64,000 nucleotides of DNA from Methanosarcina sp. 2.H.T.1A.6 (GTDB lineage: Archaea > Halobacteriota > Methanosarcinia > Methanosarcinales > Methanosarcinaceae): the NCBI RefSeq assembly GCF_000979455.1, contig NZ_JJOY01000048.1:155937-219936 (forward strand). Direction: 5' to 3'. This document shows, piece by piece, positions 8,961 to 18,751 of this stretch (positions are counted from its first letter, which is position 1; each line of letters starts with the position of its first letter). The notes below the pieces were generated by a model. It was not told the origin of the DNA, did no database searches, and saw nothing but the letters and a program-made list of their open reading frames with translations. The position numbers were made by a program, and so were the translations under genes.

Positions 8961-9953
8961 TTACATCCACTCGTAATGCATCAAAACTTCAGGATTGAAA
9001 CTCTGCATCAGGCTATTTTCAGTATACCCGAAAAAGAGGCAGCCTTCGCAATTCTGCACTATTTCTTTCCTGCGCTGTGTAGAATCTTCCCATACTTTTT
9101 CAAATCCGTCTTTCATAACGTTCCCGAGTGGTTCATGCTGTACCCGGCAGGTCTCGGCAGTCCCGTCATGTGTGACATTGATAATAATGCCGCTTGCCCT
9201 GCATGTGTAATCCATTTTTCCATCCCTTACCATTTTGAGGTAGGTTTTGGAGTTAATAATGGGGAAGCCCTCTTTTTTCAGCTCGATTATTCTGTCCACA
9301 ACCCGGCGGAATTTTTCTTTGTCGCGGATTCCTATTTCGCTCCAGATCTCTTCGCTGATTCCGGGAAACTCATGTACAGGCTCAAATGATATTTTTACAC
9401 CCAGTTTTTTCGCAAGCAAAATCAGGGTTTCAATGTCGTCCAGATTTTTTCCTGTGAGTACGCAGTTCAGCAGGATTGGATTTTTCTGTTTCTGGTGTTT
9501 CCTTACCTCGATAGCCTTTTTTAAGCCTTTCAGCAGGGTTTCAAAATCCATTCTCCGGATTTCTTTATAGCTTTTTATCCCATCTACTGAAACCGAAAGG
9601 AAATCCACATCTTCAAGCTCTTCTACTCTTTCGTAGAGCAGCTTTCCGTTTGTGACCATGGATGTGACCATCCCGAGTCCCTTTGCATGAGCCATTATCA
9701 GGGGCAGGTCCTTTCTGAGAAGAGGTTCAGTCGTCCAGGCATTATAAACTCCTATTCCGAATTTTTTCGCATCATCGAGCAGCTTGAAGACCTCTTCTCT
9801 TTTTGGTTCTTTTCCGGGCTCTTTCCAGTATTCACAGAACTTGCAGCTCATATTGCAGCTGGCATTTACGCCGTGAGAGATGACAAAAGGGCGCTTTTTA
9901 ATCCTTATCTGCCAGAGGGCTTTTGAAGCCATGATGGGGTCAAATCGGGACAT
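8961..9953 (-). CDS. Radical SAM protein with C-terminal cysteine-rich (SPASM/Twitch-like) region
   Basis: The CNMSCKFC motif near residue 33 is the CX3CX2C cluster site of radical SAM enzymes, followed by barrel strands including VYNAWTTEPLL and VTNGKLL and the DFLSVSVDGI motif. In the last 80 residues there are further cysteines (CRASGI, CRVQHEPLGNV, CEGCLFFGYTE) as in SPASM or Twitch auxiliary-cluster domains. The layout resembles enzymes such as HpnH-like or peptide/heme-modifying radical SAM proteins, but no substrate can be assigned. It is a single gene on the minus strand. Confidence 0.85.
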   Translation of the reverse strand: MSRFDPIMASKALWQIRIKKRPFVISHGVNASCNMSCKFCEYWKEPGKEPKREEVFKLLDDAKKFGIGVYNAWTTEPLLRKDLPLIMAHAKGLGMVTSMVTNGKLLYERVEELEDVDFLSVSVDGIKSYKEIRRMDFETLLKGLKKAIEVRKHQKQKNPILLNCVLTGKNLDDIETLILLAKKLGVKISFEPVHEFPGISEEIWSEIGIRDKEKFRRVVDRIIELKKEGFPIINSKTYLKMVRDGKMDYTCRASGIIINVTHDGTAETCRVQHEPLGNVMKDGFEKVWEDSTQRRKEIVQNCEGCLFFGYTENSLMQSFNPEVLMHYEWM

Positions 9954-10401
9954 AGGGATCTCTTTCTGTTTTTAACAATAGCAGTTTTTCCATTCAAGAT
10001 TAATTCCTCTATTCATGAGCTTTTTTATTATAACTTTTTTGTAAGAGAAGCTGAATAACAGGAGAACTAAAGAGATTAAAATGTTTAAGAGAAGGTAAGA
10101 AAATAATCACTTAATTGGCCAGAAACATAATCTTAAACGTTAGTATGGAAAAACAGCTCGGAGAAGTAACCTTCAAAATAGCTGAACATTGAATCTCTGA
10201 ATAGGGAAACAGTTAAGCTTTAACCAAATCTGAACTATGGGAATATTTATTATGAGTACAAATTCTTGTTTTCAAAACGATTATTTTTTAAAACGATTAT
10301 TTTTCAAAACGATTATTTTTTAAAACCACTAAAAATACTTCAAAAGTTTTGAAATCCAAAAAAAAGAATGCCCGCCCTGAGGCGAGCTATGGGTATTGAA
10401 A
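9954..10401. other. Spacer with triple A/T repeat downstream of rpl12
   Basis: No gene seen. Close to the rpl12 end there are three copies of a 17-base unit AAAACGATTATTTTTT (about 10273-10323). Read on the minus strand these give repeated GTTTT runs after the ribosomal operon and probably form its terminator. The rest is AT-rich and would hold the promoter of the radical SAM gene. Confidence 0.55.
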
Positions 10402-10710
10402 TCACCCGAAGAGGGCGCCGAGACCGGCCATTCCGTCTTCTTCGGAGGTGTCTTCTTCTTCTGGTTCCTCAACAGCAGCTTCTGCTGCTGCAGGGGCTGC
10501 TGCTGCTGGAGCTGCTGCTGCTGCGGGGGCTGCGAATGCGGCCTTTGCGATTGCTTCTTCGATGTCCACGCCGTCAAGGGCTGCGACAAGGGCTTTTGCC
10601 CTGGCTTCGTTTACTTCTACACCAGCTGCCTGAAGAACGGCAGTGATTGCTTCTTCGGAAATTGCTTTACCTGCGTTGTGCAATAAGAGAGCTGCATATA
10701 TGTATTCCAT
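10402..10710 (-). CDS. rpl12: Large ribosomal subunit stalk protein P1/L12
   Basis: This is the archaeal P1-type stalk protein. The helical dimerisation domain ([26 protein letters not shown]) comes first, followed by an Ala-rich hinge (about residues 58-82) and an acidic tail ending [13 protein letters not shown]. The same final segment closes the upstream L10/P0 protein, as expected because both tails recruit translation GTPases. It is the last gene of rpl1-rpl10-rpl12, 50 bases after rpl10. Confidence 0.97.
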   Translation of the reverse strand: MEYIYAALLLHNAGKAISEEAITAVLQAAGVEVNEARAKALVAALDGVDIEEAIAKAAFAAPAAAAAPAAAAPAAAEAAVEEPEEEDTSEEDGMAGLGALFG

Positions 10711-10760
10711 CGTTGATCACCTAATTTTATATTATCGTAAATTGTAAATCGTAAATCTGT

Positions 10761-11795
10761 TTATCCGAAAAGGGCACCGAGTCCGGCCATTCCGTCTTCT
10801 TCGGCATGGTCTTCTTCTTCCTCTTCAGGTTCTTCTTCCTTCTTTTCTTCTGCTGCTACCGGAGCTACTGCTGCTGCCGCGCTTGCGGCTGCTCCGAGAA
10901 CTTCCCTCAGATCTTCATCCACAGCAGCTGCGTCCTTATCTGCAGCTTCGGATGCAACAGAGGTCATCTGGACATGTGCTTTTGCCAGCAGGGCGTCCAT
11001 GACTCCCGGTTCAAGTATAACAGCATTGACACCAAGGTTCTTTGATTCTGCATGTGCTTTTGCCAGCAGGGTGCCGATTGTTGCGCTTGTCGGGTATGCA
11101 GTGTTGACTGAGAGATTGAAAGCATTCTGAACTGCACTGATAATGTCAGAGAAGTACTTGCCTTCATCAATTGCAAGGAGTTCCGGCCCGTAAATTGTCC
11201 CTTCCTCATAGGCGGCTCTCATGTCAAGCCCTACAATGAGTGGGAATATTTCCAGCTTTGCGAGCATGGTGGCGAGCTTCTGCGGGACTGCCTCACCTGC
11301 TTTACAGACAACCTTAGTTTCCTTTATTGCTACCTTCCCGGCTTCTATTGAAGCGGGAATCCCTGCGCTCTGGAATTCACCCAGAATCGGGCCAGGTGGG
11401 AAACTGGTGGGGCCCTTCTGGACAATTATATCCACAGGAGCTATTGCGCCTCCTTTTATTGGAGAAGGTGTCTTTGTCTGCTCAAGCAATTTGTAAAGCT
11501 TGAAGGGACTTTCATTGGTAAATACCAGAGCAGTCTGTTTGTCAAGGTATTTATTCATCTCGGGAATGGTTTCCCCGAGCTGGTTTAAAGCCCGCTCTGT
11601 GAGGGTGTTCCTGGAGACTTTGAGCACCGCAACGTCCTTAAGGTCCCGGCGAATCTTCTGGATCTTGTTTGCAAGAATGCCTTCGATCCCTACCATCCCG
11701 AAAACTTTGTGGGACTGGATGAGTTCCTTTATGTTTTCGATTTCATCCTTTTTCCACTGCGGGACGTGCTCGGTGTGATGCCTTTCTTCTGCCAT
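10761..11795 (-). CDS. rpl10: Large ribosomal subunit protein L10/P0
   Basis: This is the base of the ribosomal stalk, binding 23S rRNA and carrying several L12 dimers. Recognised by VPQWKKDEIENIKELI at the start, MVGIEGILANKIQKIRRDL, KVSRNTLTERAL, the GPTSFPPGPILGEFQSAGIPA segment, the L12-binding helices in the second half and the acidic [10 protein letters not shown] tail. At 344 residues it is of normal archaeal length. It begins directly after the last base of rpl1, so the two are translationally linked. Confidence 0.97.
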   Translation of the reverse strand: MAEERHHTEHVPQWKKDEIENIKELIQSHKVFGMVGIEGILANKIQKIRRDLKDVAVLKVSRNTLTERALNQLGETIPEMNKYLDKQTALVFTNESPFKLYKLLEQTKTPSPIKGGAIAPVDIIVQKGPTSFPPGPILGEFQSAGIPASIEAGKVAIKETKVVCKAGEAVPQKLATMLAKLEIFPLIVGLDMRAAYEEGTIYGPELLAIDEGKYFSDIISAVQNAFNLSVNTAYPTSATIGTLLAKAHAESKNLGVNAVILEPGVMDALLAKAHVQMTSVASEAADKDAAAVDEDLREVLGAAASAAAAVAPVAAEEKKEEEPEEEEEDHAEEDGMAGLGALFG

Positions 11796-12437
11796 TTACA
11801 CCACCCTCTCTGATTTCCCCATGGTTGTCGTGACATAGACCGTTCTGAGGTTGTGCTTGCCCTTATCGAGGACACGCTCAAGCCTGGCCATAATAGTCTC
11901 AATATTCTCGGCAAGGTCATCAGGATTCATAGTCCTTCTGCCGACAGCCACGTGGAAGGTAAGTCTGTCTTTTGACCTGAGCTTGACTGCATTTTGCTTG
12001 CTCTGGATCAGTTCGCCGATATCCTTGTTCGGCATGAGTGGGATAGGCATCTTGCCTCTGGGTCCCAGAACAATACCAAGGTTCTTACCGATTATCGGCA
12101 TGAACTGAGTTTCTGCAATAAAAAGGTCGCATTCGTTTGCAAGAGTTCTGGCTCTGTTTTTGTCAGCTACCAGCTCTTCGAGCTCAACATCAGAAATAAC
12201 ATACGCAGCACCGGCAGCTTTTGCCTTCAGGCCAACGTCACCCTTTGCAAAAACACCGATCTTCAGCTCTTTTCCGAGCCCGTGCGGAAGAATTACTTCT
12301 TCATCGACTCTGTTCTTCGGTTGGTTCATGTCAAGGTTCTTTAAGTTAATCGCCAGATCCACGCTTTCCGAGAAATTGCGTTTTGGCGACTCCTCAATAA
12401 CTTTCTTGACAGCTTCCAGTATAGTCTTTTCTACCAT
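11796..12437 (-). CDS. rpl1: Large ribosomal subunit protein L1
   Basis: L1 binds the mobile stalk of 23S rRNA and in archaea represses its own operon by binding its mRNA. Family marks are NQPKNRVDEEVILPHGLGKE, IGKNLGIVLGPRGKMPIP and the final FHVAVGRRTM region. I place the start at 12437 because GGGGAGG stands seven bases upstream and homologues begin VEKTILEAVKKV; the longer frame would add 15 residues. The 235-base space to rpl11 contains strong secondary structure (see 12438-12672). Confidence 0.96.
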   Translation of the reverse strand: MVEKTILEAVKKVIEESPKRNFSESVDLAINLKNLDMNQPKNRVDEEVILPHGLGKELKIGVFAKGDVGLKAKAAGAAYVISDVELEELVADKNRARTLANECDLFIAETQFMPIIGKNLGIVLGPRGKMPIPLMPNKDIGELIQSKQNAVKLRSKDRLTFHVAVGRRTMNPDDLAENIETIMARLERVLDKGKHNLRTVYVTTTMGKSERVV

Positions 12438-12672
12438 CTTGTTCCTCCCCGTAGTGTTTGAACTCAGTGTCCAGACAGCCACTCCGGCTTACTACGGTGG
12501 TTGTAGGGGCTCCCATCCGGGTCTGTTACTCTTAACAGTAAGCCACCAATAACTTTCTCTAAGCTATTCCAGTAGAACACTGTTCAAGGCTCTTGTGCTA
12601 TTAGTGGTATCCAATTTAAAACTATTGGTGTGTAGACAGACCACGGATTAAAAGGTAAAAGGAGAAGAAGGT
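12438..12672 (-). promoter_or_regulatory. Structured 5' leader of the rpl1-rpl10-rpl12 transcript, candidate L1 autoregulatory site
   Basis: Read on the minus strand, the leader holds a perfect CUGUUA-AGAG-UAACAG hairpin. It also contains GGCUUAC pairing with GUAAGCC about 45 bases on, a competing GGUGG/CCACC pair overlapping that stem, and then AGCC-GGAGU-GGCU and GUAGU/ACUAC pairings that end just before the GGGGAGG ribosome-binding site. The mutually exclusive stems suggest a regulated fold. Feedback by L1 on this operon is known from Methanococcus; that this leader is the target here is inference. Confidence 0.6.
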
Positions 12673-13158
12673 TTACCATTCCTCGCTTGCAAGCAAATCG
12701 TCAAATTTGCCTTCATCGAGTGCCTTCTGGCAGTCCTTAGCCTTCATTCCCTCTACGTTCACGCCCATAGGGACACAGGTGCCCATTACCTCTTTCATTG
12801 TGGCTTTGAGGTCATAAGCAAGCACGTCTTCCTTTTTCATACGGGCGATCTTTGCAACCTGCGGGATGGTGAGGTTTCCAACAACCTCGCTTCCTGCATT
12901 TCCTGACCCTTTCTGGATCCCCAGTTCTTTCATGACCAGGGATGCGGTCGGAGGGGTGCCTACCTCGATCTCGACGTTTTTCTTGTCGTCAACAATTATC
13001 TTCACAGGGACCTGCATTCCATTGTAGTCCCTTGTTTTTGCATTGATCTTTTCGACCACGTCTTTTATATTGACCCCGAGCGGACCAAGTGCCGGACCTA
13101 ATGGTGGTCCGGGATTCGCTTTTCCTCCGGGGACAAGTGCTTCAACAATACTTGTCAT
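12673..13158 (-). CDS. rpl11: Large ribosomal subunit protein L11
   Basis: L11 forms the GTPase-associated centre with 23S rRNA. The N-terminal signature VEALVPGGKANPGPPLGPALGPLGVNI is unmistakable, and the C-terminal RNA-binding part (GSGNAGSEVVGNLTIPQVAKIA) follows. The ATG at 13158 has GGTGA nine bases upstream and gives the usual N-terminus; the open frame extends 16 codons further. It follows spt5 by 122 bases. Confidence 0.97.
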   Translation of the reverse strand: MTSIVEALVPGGKANPGPPLGPALGPLGVNIKDVVEKINAKTRDYNGMQVPVKIIVDDKKNVEIEVGTPPTASLVMKELGIQKGSGNAGSEVVGNLTIPQVAKIARMKKEDVLAYDLKATMKEVMGTCVPMGVNVEGMKAKDCQKALDEGKFDDLLASEEW

Positions 13159-13280
13159 CTGAGTCTCACCGGTTTTTATAGTATAAATTTTGTAGATTTG
13201 TTTCAATCCACTCTGAGTACTGGTGATTTTTGTTTATTAATAAGCTGGAATGTTTCAGGCGTTTCCATCCGATTTCTGGC

Positions 13281-13739
13281 TTAGTCTTTCTCTTTTTTGA
13301 GTATTCTTACGGTATCGCCGCGAATCGTGATGGGGATCGGAACCACAGCATCGAAGAGTTCCACAGTAATTTCCTCATGCCCTTCGTCAACCCTTTTAAC
13401 CCGGGCTTTTTCTCCCTTGAAGGGTCCAGAGGTGACCTCAATTATAGCCCCTTCCTTGATTCCGGTCACTATTGGCTTGGGCTTAAGGAAATGCTCGATT
13501 TCAGCGATTGAAGAACTCCCTTTAACAATGGCTCTTGCGTGTGGAATTGTCTGGATTGCCAGTTCCACGATTCCGGACTTTGGGGTCTCGACAAGGACAT
13601 ATCCTTTGAGCTCATCAGGAGCCAGGATTGCCCTTATGTCCAGTCTCTCCTTCTTCGAAATCCTTGCAAGGGCCATTGCAACTGATCTTTCCTGGTTTGC
13701 CGTGGTTTTGATTACGAATATCTGGGAATCCTCACTCAT
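13281..13739 (-). CDS. spt5: Transcription elongation factor Spt5 (NusG family)
   Basis: Archaeal Spt5 binds the RNA polymerase clamp and raises processivity. An NGN domain (FVIKTTANQERSVAMAL, LKGYVLVE) is followed by a KOW domain (IIEVTSGPFKGEKARVKRVD). The start at 13739 overlaps the last four bases of secE, so the two genes are translationally coupled in the conserved secE-spt5-rpl11 order. Confidence 0.95.
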   Translation of the reverse strand: MSEDSQIFVIKTTANQERSVAMALARISKKERLDIRAILAPDELKGYVLVETPKSGIVELAIQTIPHARAIVKGSSSIAEIEHFLKPKPIVTGIKEGAIIEVTSGPFKGEKARVKRVDEGHEEITVELFDAVVPIPITIRGDTVRILKKEKD

Positions 13740-13951
13740 TGGGCCACCCACTGGGGCAACATTGTCAGCAGTACATAGATAATAAATCCAATTGCGCCCA
13801 CAGCCAGTATGCCGGCACCTGCAACTTTGGCAATGGTCAAGAACTCTTCCCTGGACGGTTTTTTCGTAAGTTTCAGGACCCTCAGGTGTGCCCGGATTGC
13901 CTGACCAACGCTTTTTGTGGTTATTTTCGGTTCAAATGTGGATTCTGCCAA
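13736..13951 (-). CDS. secE: Protein translocase subunit SecE/Sec61 gamma
   Basis: A 71-residue protein with an amphipathic N-terminal helix (RAHLRVLKLTKKPSREEFLTIAKVAG) and one membrane helix (GILAVGAIGFIIYVLLTML), exactly the layout of archaeal SecE, which clamps the SecY channel. The start codon is TTG. A TATA box (13971-13978, TATATAAA on the minus strand) lies only about 18 bases before it, so the mRNA may be nearly leaderless. Confidence 0.93.
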   Translation of the reverse strand: MAESTFEPKITTKSVGQAIRAHLRVLKLTKKPSREEFLTIAKVAGAGILAVGAIGFIIYVLLTMLPQWVAQ

Positions 13952-14378
13952 TTAATTCACATCCAGGTTTTTATATACATCTTTATTTTTTTCTGGAGTT
14001 TTACGCGCGGCTCTTCCTTTGTATGCTGCATCTCCGAAATTTGCTTTTATATCACAGAATATCGGATTTAATATCTCAGGAAGGACGGGCGGATTATATT
14101 ATTAATTCCTATTATATGAAGATATCACTGGCACGGTCTTTTAAACATCCAAAAATTTAGACGCAGGATTATTACTCACGTAAACCCCTTATCGTGTCAG
14201 TAAATATTTATTCATTTTTGATGCCGAATTGTATCGGCATCATACTGCATTTACCATAAAAATAGTTTTCGATTGGATTTATATTCCTACGTTCCTTCTT
14301 TTTCCTTTAAGAGGAGGAAAACAGTGTTTTTTCCAACCGAGCGTTTTAACCCATTTTACTGTTTCATTCCTGATCTGA
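13952..14378. promoter_or_regulatory. Spacer between ftsZ and secE with secE promoter
   Basis: No gene seen. On the minus strand ATGTATATAAAAACC (13966-13980) is the likely TATA box for secE-spt5-rpl11. T-rich runs near 14279-14345 after the ftsZ stop, including TCTTTTTCC-type tracts on the opposite strand, may end the ftsZ transcript. The presence of both suggests ftsZ and secE are separate transcription units despite their conserved order. Confidence 0.5.
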
Positions 14379-15503
14379 TCACTCTACGAAGTCAATTCCG
14401 TACTTATATGTAATGTTCTTATCGTTCCCGTGACCGTAAATCTGGGCGGAGGTAACTCCTGTGACCACGATCATGGTACGTACTGTCTGTTCGAGGTCAG
14501 GATCGATCTGCGCACCCCAGATCAGGCGGGCATTGCTGTCTATGCGGCTGTAGACTTCCTGAACCACACACTCGGCTTCCGAAATGGTCATGTCAGGGCC
14601 TCCAACCACGTTAACAAGAGCAGAGGTCGCACCTGATATGTCCACGTCAAGGAGCGGGCTGCGCAGAGCTTTCTGGACAGACTCGACAGCTTTGTTCTCG
14701 CCGTCTGCCTCTCCAAGCCCTATCATAGCAACGCCTCCGTTTTGCATCACAGTTCTGATATCTGCAAAGTCAAGGTTGACAAGTCCGGGCTTTGTAATCA
14801 GTTCGGTTATGCCCTTTACTGCTCTCATCAGGACTTCATCCGATACTTTAAAGGCAGCCTGAAGCGGAAGCCTTGGGACCACTTCAATCAACTTGTCGTT
14901 GGGGACAACGATAACTGTGTCGGCAACATCTCTCAGACGCTCGAGACCGGCCTCAGCGTTTGTCCTCCTTACATGCCCTTCCACGCTGAACGGGAGGGTT
15001 ACGACTGCAATCGTAAGGGCTCCTGCATCCCTGGCTGCCTCAGCCACTACAGGCGCGGATCCGGTTCCGGTTCCTCCTCCAAGGCCTGCGGTAATAAAAA
15101 CCATATCTGAGCCCTGGACGATCTTGTTAATCTCATCAATACTCTCGATTGCAGCATCTTCTCCTATCTGGGGGAGACTGCCGGCACCAAGTCCTCTAGT
15201 TTTCTTTCTCCCTATGAGAATTTTTTTGCCGGAGCGTATATGAAGAAGGTGCTGAGCGTCAGTGTTCAGAGAAACAAGGTCTGCTCCCTGGATGCCTTCG
15301 CCCATCATGCGCTGGATACTGTTTGAACCGCCGCCTCCGCAACCTACTACTTTGATAGTTGTTTTAAGGCTTCTCAGTATTTCTTCAAGTTCAGCATCCA
15401 CTTCTAAATTTTCATTAGAGTAATCTGGATCTGAGTACTCTCCCTGCCCGGCGCGTCCTTCCAGGGCAGATCGAGCAAGGGCTTCTTCCACAATGGACCT
15501 CAT
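14379..15503 (-). CDS. ftsZ: Cell division protein FtsZ
   Basis: A tubulin-like GTPase that forms the division ring. The [19 protein letters not shown]-box sits near residue 130, with [15 protein letters not shown] near 55 and the [23 protein letters not shown]7/synergy region near 240. The archaeal-type N-terminus is [16 protein letters not shown]. The ATG at 15503 is preferred because GGAGG lies upstream and homologues start here; an ATG 18 bases further up is possible. The C-terminal tail is short. Confidence 0.97.
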   Translation of the reverse strand: MRSIVEEALARSALEGRAGQGEYSDPDYSNENLEVDAELEEILRSLKTTIKVVGCGGGGSNSIQRMMGEGIQGADLVSLNTDAQHLLHIRSGKKILIGRKKTRGLGAGSLPQIGEDAAIESIDEINKIVQGSDMVFITAGLGGGTGTGSAPVVAEAARDAGALTIAVVTLPFSVEGHVRRTNAEAGLERLRDVADTVIVVPNDKLIEVVPRLPLQAAFKVSDEVLMRAVKGITELITKPGLVNLDFADIRTVMQNGGVAMIGLGEADGENKAVESVQKALRSPLLDVDISGATSALVNVVGGPDMTISEAECVVQEVYSRIDSNARLIWGAQIDPDLEQTVRTMIVVTGVTSAQIYGHGNDKNITYKYGIDFVE

Positions 15504-15991
15504 ACTACTGTTTTCCTCCATTCTGCTGGGATGATCATTTAACGGATTGTATTAGAAATAAGTATACTACAACAAGGAACAAATTATTTTAACCATCACA
15601 TATACAGTTTCCAATTTAATAGTTTTCCTTTTCCAGTTTTTGAATTTACACTGTATATGCTTAATAATTTTATTAATGTTACTCTATTTTCCTGTTTGAT
15701 TTTATATTCCTTGCTCTTCGGGATTATCTGGTCTGTTTCTCTTTTCTGCCTGCACTTCTCTAATTTATTTGTCTCAAATGTATATTTTTTTATTTTGTAT
15801 GTTTTTTGAGGCTGGTTCCTGTATTTTTATCTTTCCCTTTTTTCCTGATTTTTTTTCATGTTTCCCCTTAATCTCATACCCGCCCGGAGCTTATTTCTGC
15901 TAAATTTTCTGCTCAGGTCGCTGCTCAAGATTCTGTTGGTTCTCTGCCCGGATCCTCTCCCGGAGTCCGGCAAAAACGGTTATGTTTTCAG
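15504..15991. other. AT-rich spacer upstream of ftsZ
   Basis: No convincing gene. The strongly T-rich plus strand (15600-15860) gives runs such as TTTTTTTATTTTG that can terminate transcription arriving from the plus strand and carry the ftsZ promoter on the minus strand. The open frame at 15858-16139 on the plus strand is a shadow of the DUF99 gene. Confidence 0.45.
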
Positions 15992-16582
15992 TTATGCTTT
16001 TCCTCTTGATTCCCCAAAGATGATGCCTGTTGCAATTAGATGGGCAACCCTGAGAGGCTCCGGAATATTACTTCTTATTGAAGTGAGGCGGACTATCTTT
16101 TCTGCGCTTTTTATCCCTATTCCGGTTTTCTGGATATAAGTCGGAGTCCCGTTTTTTTTCGTTATCAGCTTTTCTATTTTGCCGGCTTTTTTTATTATGT
16201 CCCAGCGCACATCTCCATCGGAGAAATGCCTGAGGGCAGATCGAATCTTTTCAAAATCAGGGTAGGAACGCATGATTACAATAACAGGAAGTCCTGTCTC
16301 TCTGTAAAGTTCCTCTATATCAACAACATTGAAGCCTCCGTAAGTGATTCCATCAAGCATGATAATCCTGAGCTGGCCGTAATGCCTGCTATTCTTTATC
16401 ATCGTGCTTATCACCTCGGTAGCATCAAGTCCGTCTCTGGTGATCTCCGAGCGCAGGACTCCGTCTATCCAGTCTCCTCCTCTGAAAACAGTTCCTACTA
16501 TCATTACCCTTTCATTAAGAAGCGCAGAGTCGTCTATGCCCAGAATTCGGATTTCGGGTTTGATGTGAAAATCTGAACTCAC
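15992..16582 (-). CDS. DUF99 (UPF0215) family protein, endonuclease V-like
   Basis: The opening EIRILGIDDSALLNERVMIVGTVFRGGDWIDGVL and the middle MLDGITYGGFNVVDIEELYRETGLPVIVIMR are the conserved blocks of DUF99. The family shares the RNase H-like fold of endonuclease V and has been linked to cleavage of modified or deaminated DNA. The acidic residues IDDSA, MLDG and D of the VDIEE segment could be metal ligands. The biological role is unsettled. It precedes a terminator-like spacer after ftsZ on the same strand. Confidence 0.85.
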   Translation of the reverse strand: MSSDFHIKPEIRILGIDDSALLNERVMIVGTVFRGGDWIDGVLRSEITRDGLDATEVISTMIKNSRHYGQLRIIMLDGITYGGFNVVDIEELYRETGLPVIVIMRSYPDFEKIRSALRHFSDGDVRWDIIKKAGKIEKLITKKNGTPTYIQKTGIGIKSAEKIVRLTSIRSNIPEPLRVAHLIATGIIFGESRGKA

Positions 16583-16721
16583 AGGTATCTTTATGTCTGA
16601 ATTACAAAAATAGTTTGCCGGTTCCCCATGACGCCACTCCCAGCAGAAATCAACGGGAAACTGGAATTTTTTCTGTAAAAACGGGCACCCCCGAAAGGTC
16701 TTTTTTGTGACTCCCTGTTTT

Positions 16722-18020
16722 TTACACGAACATTGTCGTCTCAGGAGGGCTGCTAGGCATCATTTTTTGCGTATCTGCAGCCACAGATACCTTACCCACT
16801 GCTTCGAGGAAATCTTCCATTTCAACGAGTTCCTTATCTTTTCTGACCGCGAACATGCCTGCTTCAGTGGCAATTGCCTTCAGGTCTGCTCCGCTCATCC
16901 CTTCGGTAGCTTTTGCGAGCTTTTTAAAGTCGATTTCTCCCGCAAGAGTCATCCTTTCACAATGGATCTCGAGGATTTTTCCTCTGGCTTCTACTCCGGG
17001 CATCGGAACATGGACAAGCCTATCAAAACGGCCTGGCCTGAGAATTGCAGGGTCAAGGACATCCGGTCTGTTTGTTGCTGCAATGATCCGAATGTTCTTT
17101 CTCTTGTCAAAGCCATCCATTTCTGCAAGAAGCTGCATCAAAGTTCTCTGAACTTCTCTGTCTGCGCCAGTCGTCTCGTTTAAACGCCTTGCAGCTATCG
17201 AATCCAATTCATCTATAAAGATGATACTGGGAGCTTTTTTCCGTGCCATCTCGAAGATTTCCCTTACCAGTTTGGAGCCGTCCCCAATGTATTTCTGTAC
17301 AAGTTCAGAACCCACAACTCTGATAAATGTTGCATTGGTTCTATGGGCTACGGCTTTTGCAAGCAGGGTTTTGCCCGTTCCCGGAAGCCCGTAGAGTAGT
17401 ACTCCTTTCGGGGGCTCAATCCCTATCCGGGCAAAGCGCTCAGGCTCAATTAGCGGAAGTTCGACTGCTTCCTGAAGTTCCTGAATCTGCTCCTCGAGAC
17501 CACCTATCTGATCATAATCCACTTCAACACTTTCGATAACCTCCATTGCGGCAACAAAAGGCTCTTCTGTGGAAGGGATAACCTCTGCAATGGCAAGTGT
17601 ATGCTGGTTCAAGGCAACCTTTGCCCCTGGCAGCAGTTTTTTCTCGTCAATATATTGTGAGACGTTAACCAGAAACTGAGGTCCGTTACTGCTACGGACA
17701 ATTATACGATCATTCTTGATCACGTCAATAACCGTACCAATGATCAACGGAGAGGTCTTCATGCGATCAAGCTCTGACTGAAGCTTTCGTATTTCTCTCT
17801 CATACTTGATCTTCTGGTTCTCTAAATAGCGTTTTTCGGACTCTATCTGGCTACACTGCTCTTCCAGAAAACTGTTGCGGCTTTCAAGTTGCCTCACTCG
17901 GTCCTGGACGCTTTCAGTTGACTCCCCCAGCTCTCCAGGCTCGATTCCGTCATACACAGATCCGGACTTCACAAGGTGACTGCGCATGCTTTCATCCTTA
18001 CTTTTGGTACTTTCCGTCAT
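16722..18020 (-). CDS. pan: Proteasome-activating nucleotidase (PAN), AAA ATPase
   Basis: PAN unfolds proteins and feeds them to the 20S proteasome. An N-terminal coiled coil (about residues 35-85 of the product) is followed by the OB domain, then Walker [16 protein letters not shown], Walker [15 protein letters not shown] and arginine-finger [20 protein letters not shown]. The C-terminus reads TMFV: the last three residues Met-Phe-Val occupy the place of the HbYX motif that opens the proteasome gate, with Phe replacing Tyr. I chose the ATG at 18020 because GGAG lies four bases before it; the frame extends nine codons further. It is divergent from the MBF1 gene. Confidence 0.95.
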   Translation of the reverse strand: MTESTKSKDESMRSHLVKSGSVYDGIEPGELGESTESVQDRVRQLESRNSFLEEQCSQIESEKRYLENQKIKYEREIRKLQSELDRMKTSPLIIGTVIDVIKNDRIIVRSSNGPQFLVNVSQYIDEKKLLPGAKVALNQHTLAIAEVIPSTEEPFVAAMEVIESVEVDYDQIGGLEEQIQELQEAVELPLIEPERFARIGIEPPKGVLLYGLPGTGKTLLAKAVAHRTNATFIRVVGSELVQKYIGDGSKLVREIFEMARKKAPSIIFIDELDSIAARRLNETTGADREVQRTLMQLLAEMDGFDKRKNIRIIAATNRPDVLDPAILRPGRFDRLVHVPMPGVEARGKILEIHCERMTLAGEIDFKKLAKATEGMSGADLKAIATEAGMFAVRKDKELVEMEDFLEAVGKVSVAADTQKMMPSSPPETTMFV

Positions 18021-18077
18021 GGAGCTCCGAATATTATTTAAGTTCATACCGTATATAGCGTTTTCGAAGTGATCAAT
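18021..18077. promoter_or_regulatory. Compact divergent promoter region for pan and MBF1
   Basis: Only 57 bases separate the two chosen start codons. They hold a near-symmetrical TATA element (CGTATATAGCG, 18050-18060) suited to pan and a second TATTATTTAA (18034-18043) suited to the MBF1 gene. The two preinitiation complexes would overlap. Confidence 0.5.
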
Positions 18078-18563
18078 ATGCAGTGCGAAATATGTGGTGC
18101 AGAGATCCGTGAAAAGCCTATATCCGTTACAATTGATAACAGCGAACTCCAGGTCTGCCCGAAATGTGCACCGTACGGTAAGCCCGTTGATAAACGGACG
18201 CCCGTATCAAGGAAAGTCTCTCCGGTAGTTCGTACGGTATCACGAACTGAAAAGAGGCCAAAGAAGGATTTCTTCGATATTTTAAAAGATGAACTTCTGG
18301 ACAACTACGATCAGATTATCCGAGACGCCAGAGAAGCCAAAGGCTGGTCTCTTGAAGATCTGGCTGAAAACATCAAGGAAAAAGCATCCCTGATCAGAAA
18401 GATAGAGCGAAGCGAAATAGTACCCGAAGAATCTGTTAGAAAGAAACTGGAACATGCCCTTAATATCAAACTCACCGAACGCACGGATGCCGCAGGGCAG
18501 GAAGTCTCTCACATGAGGAAAGATACTACTCTTGGCGACATAGTAAAAATTAAGCGCAAATAA
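18078..18563 (+). CDS. Archaeal multiprotein bridging factor MBF1 (zinc ribbon + HTH)
   Basis: The N-terminal zinc ribbon has CEICGAEI and CPKCAPYG; a Xre-type helix-turn-helix follows ([34 protein letters not shown]), about residues 80-135. This is the standard two-part form of archaeal MBF1, a factor with roles in transcription or translation under stress. The ATG at 18078 has GTGATC upstream; an earlier GTG would add three residues. It shares its control region with pan, linking it to protein quality control. Confidence 0.92.
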   Translation: MQCEICGAEIREKPISVTIDNSELQVCPKCAPYGKPVDKRTPVSRKVSPVVRTVSRTEKRPKKDFFDILKDELLDNYDQIIRDAREAKGWSLEDLAENIKEKASLIRKIERSEIVPEESVRKKLEHALNIKLTERTDAAGQEVSHMRKDTTLGDIVKIKRK

Positions 18564-18751
18564 GTGTGGGTTTTAACTGTAAAGGTTTTAATTGAGGTTT
18601 TTTTTCCAGCAGTAACAATCGTTTCCGGCAGGTTTTTCCTTCCGGAAACAATTCTAATGGAGAGAGTTTTCATTCTAATAGGTTTTCCTTTAAGCTTCTT
18701 GCAATTGTTTTGTCCTCTGCTTTTTTACCCGTCTTAATCTTTGGAGTCGTG

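Noticed and set aside
15858..16139. Plus-strand frame downstream of ftsZ region
   Set aside because: It overlaps the DUF99 gene in the opposite strand and shows no ribosome-binding site or motif.
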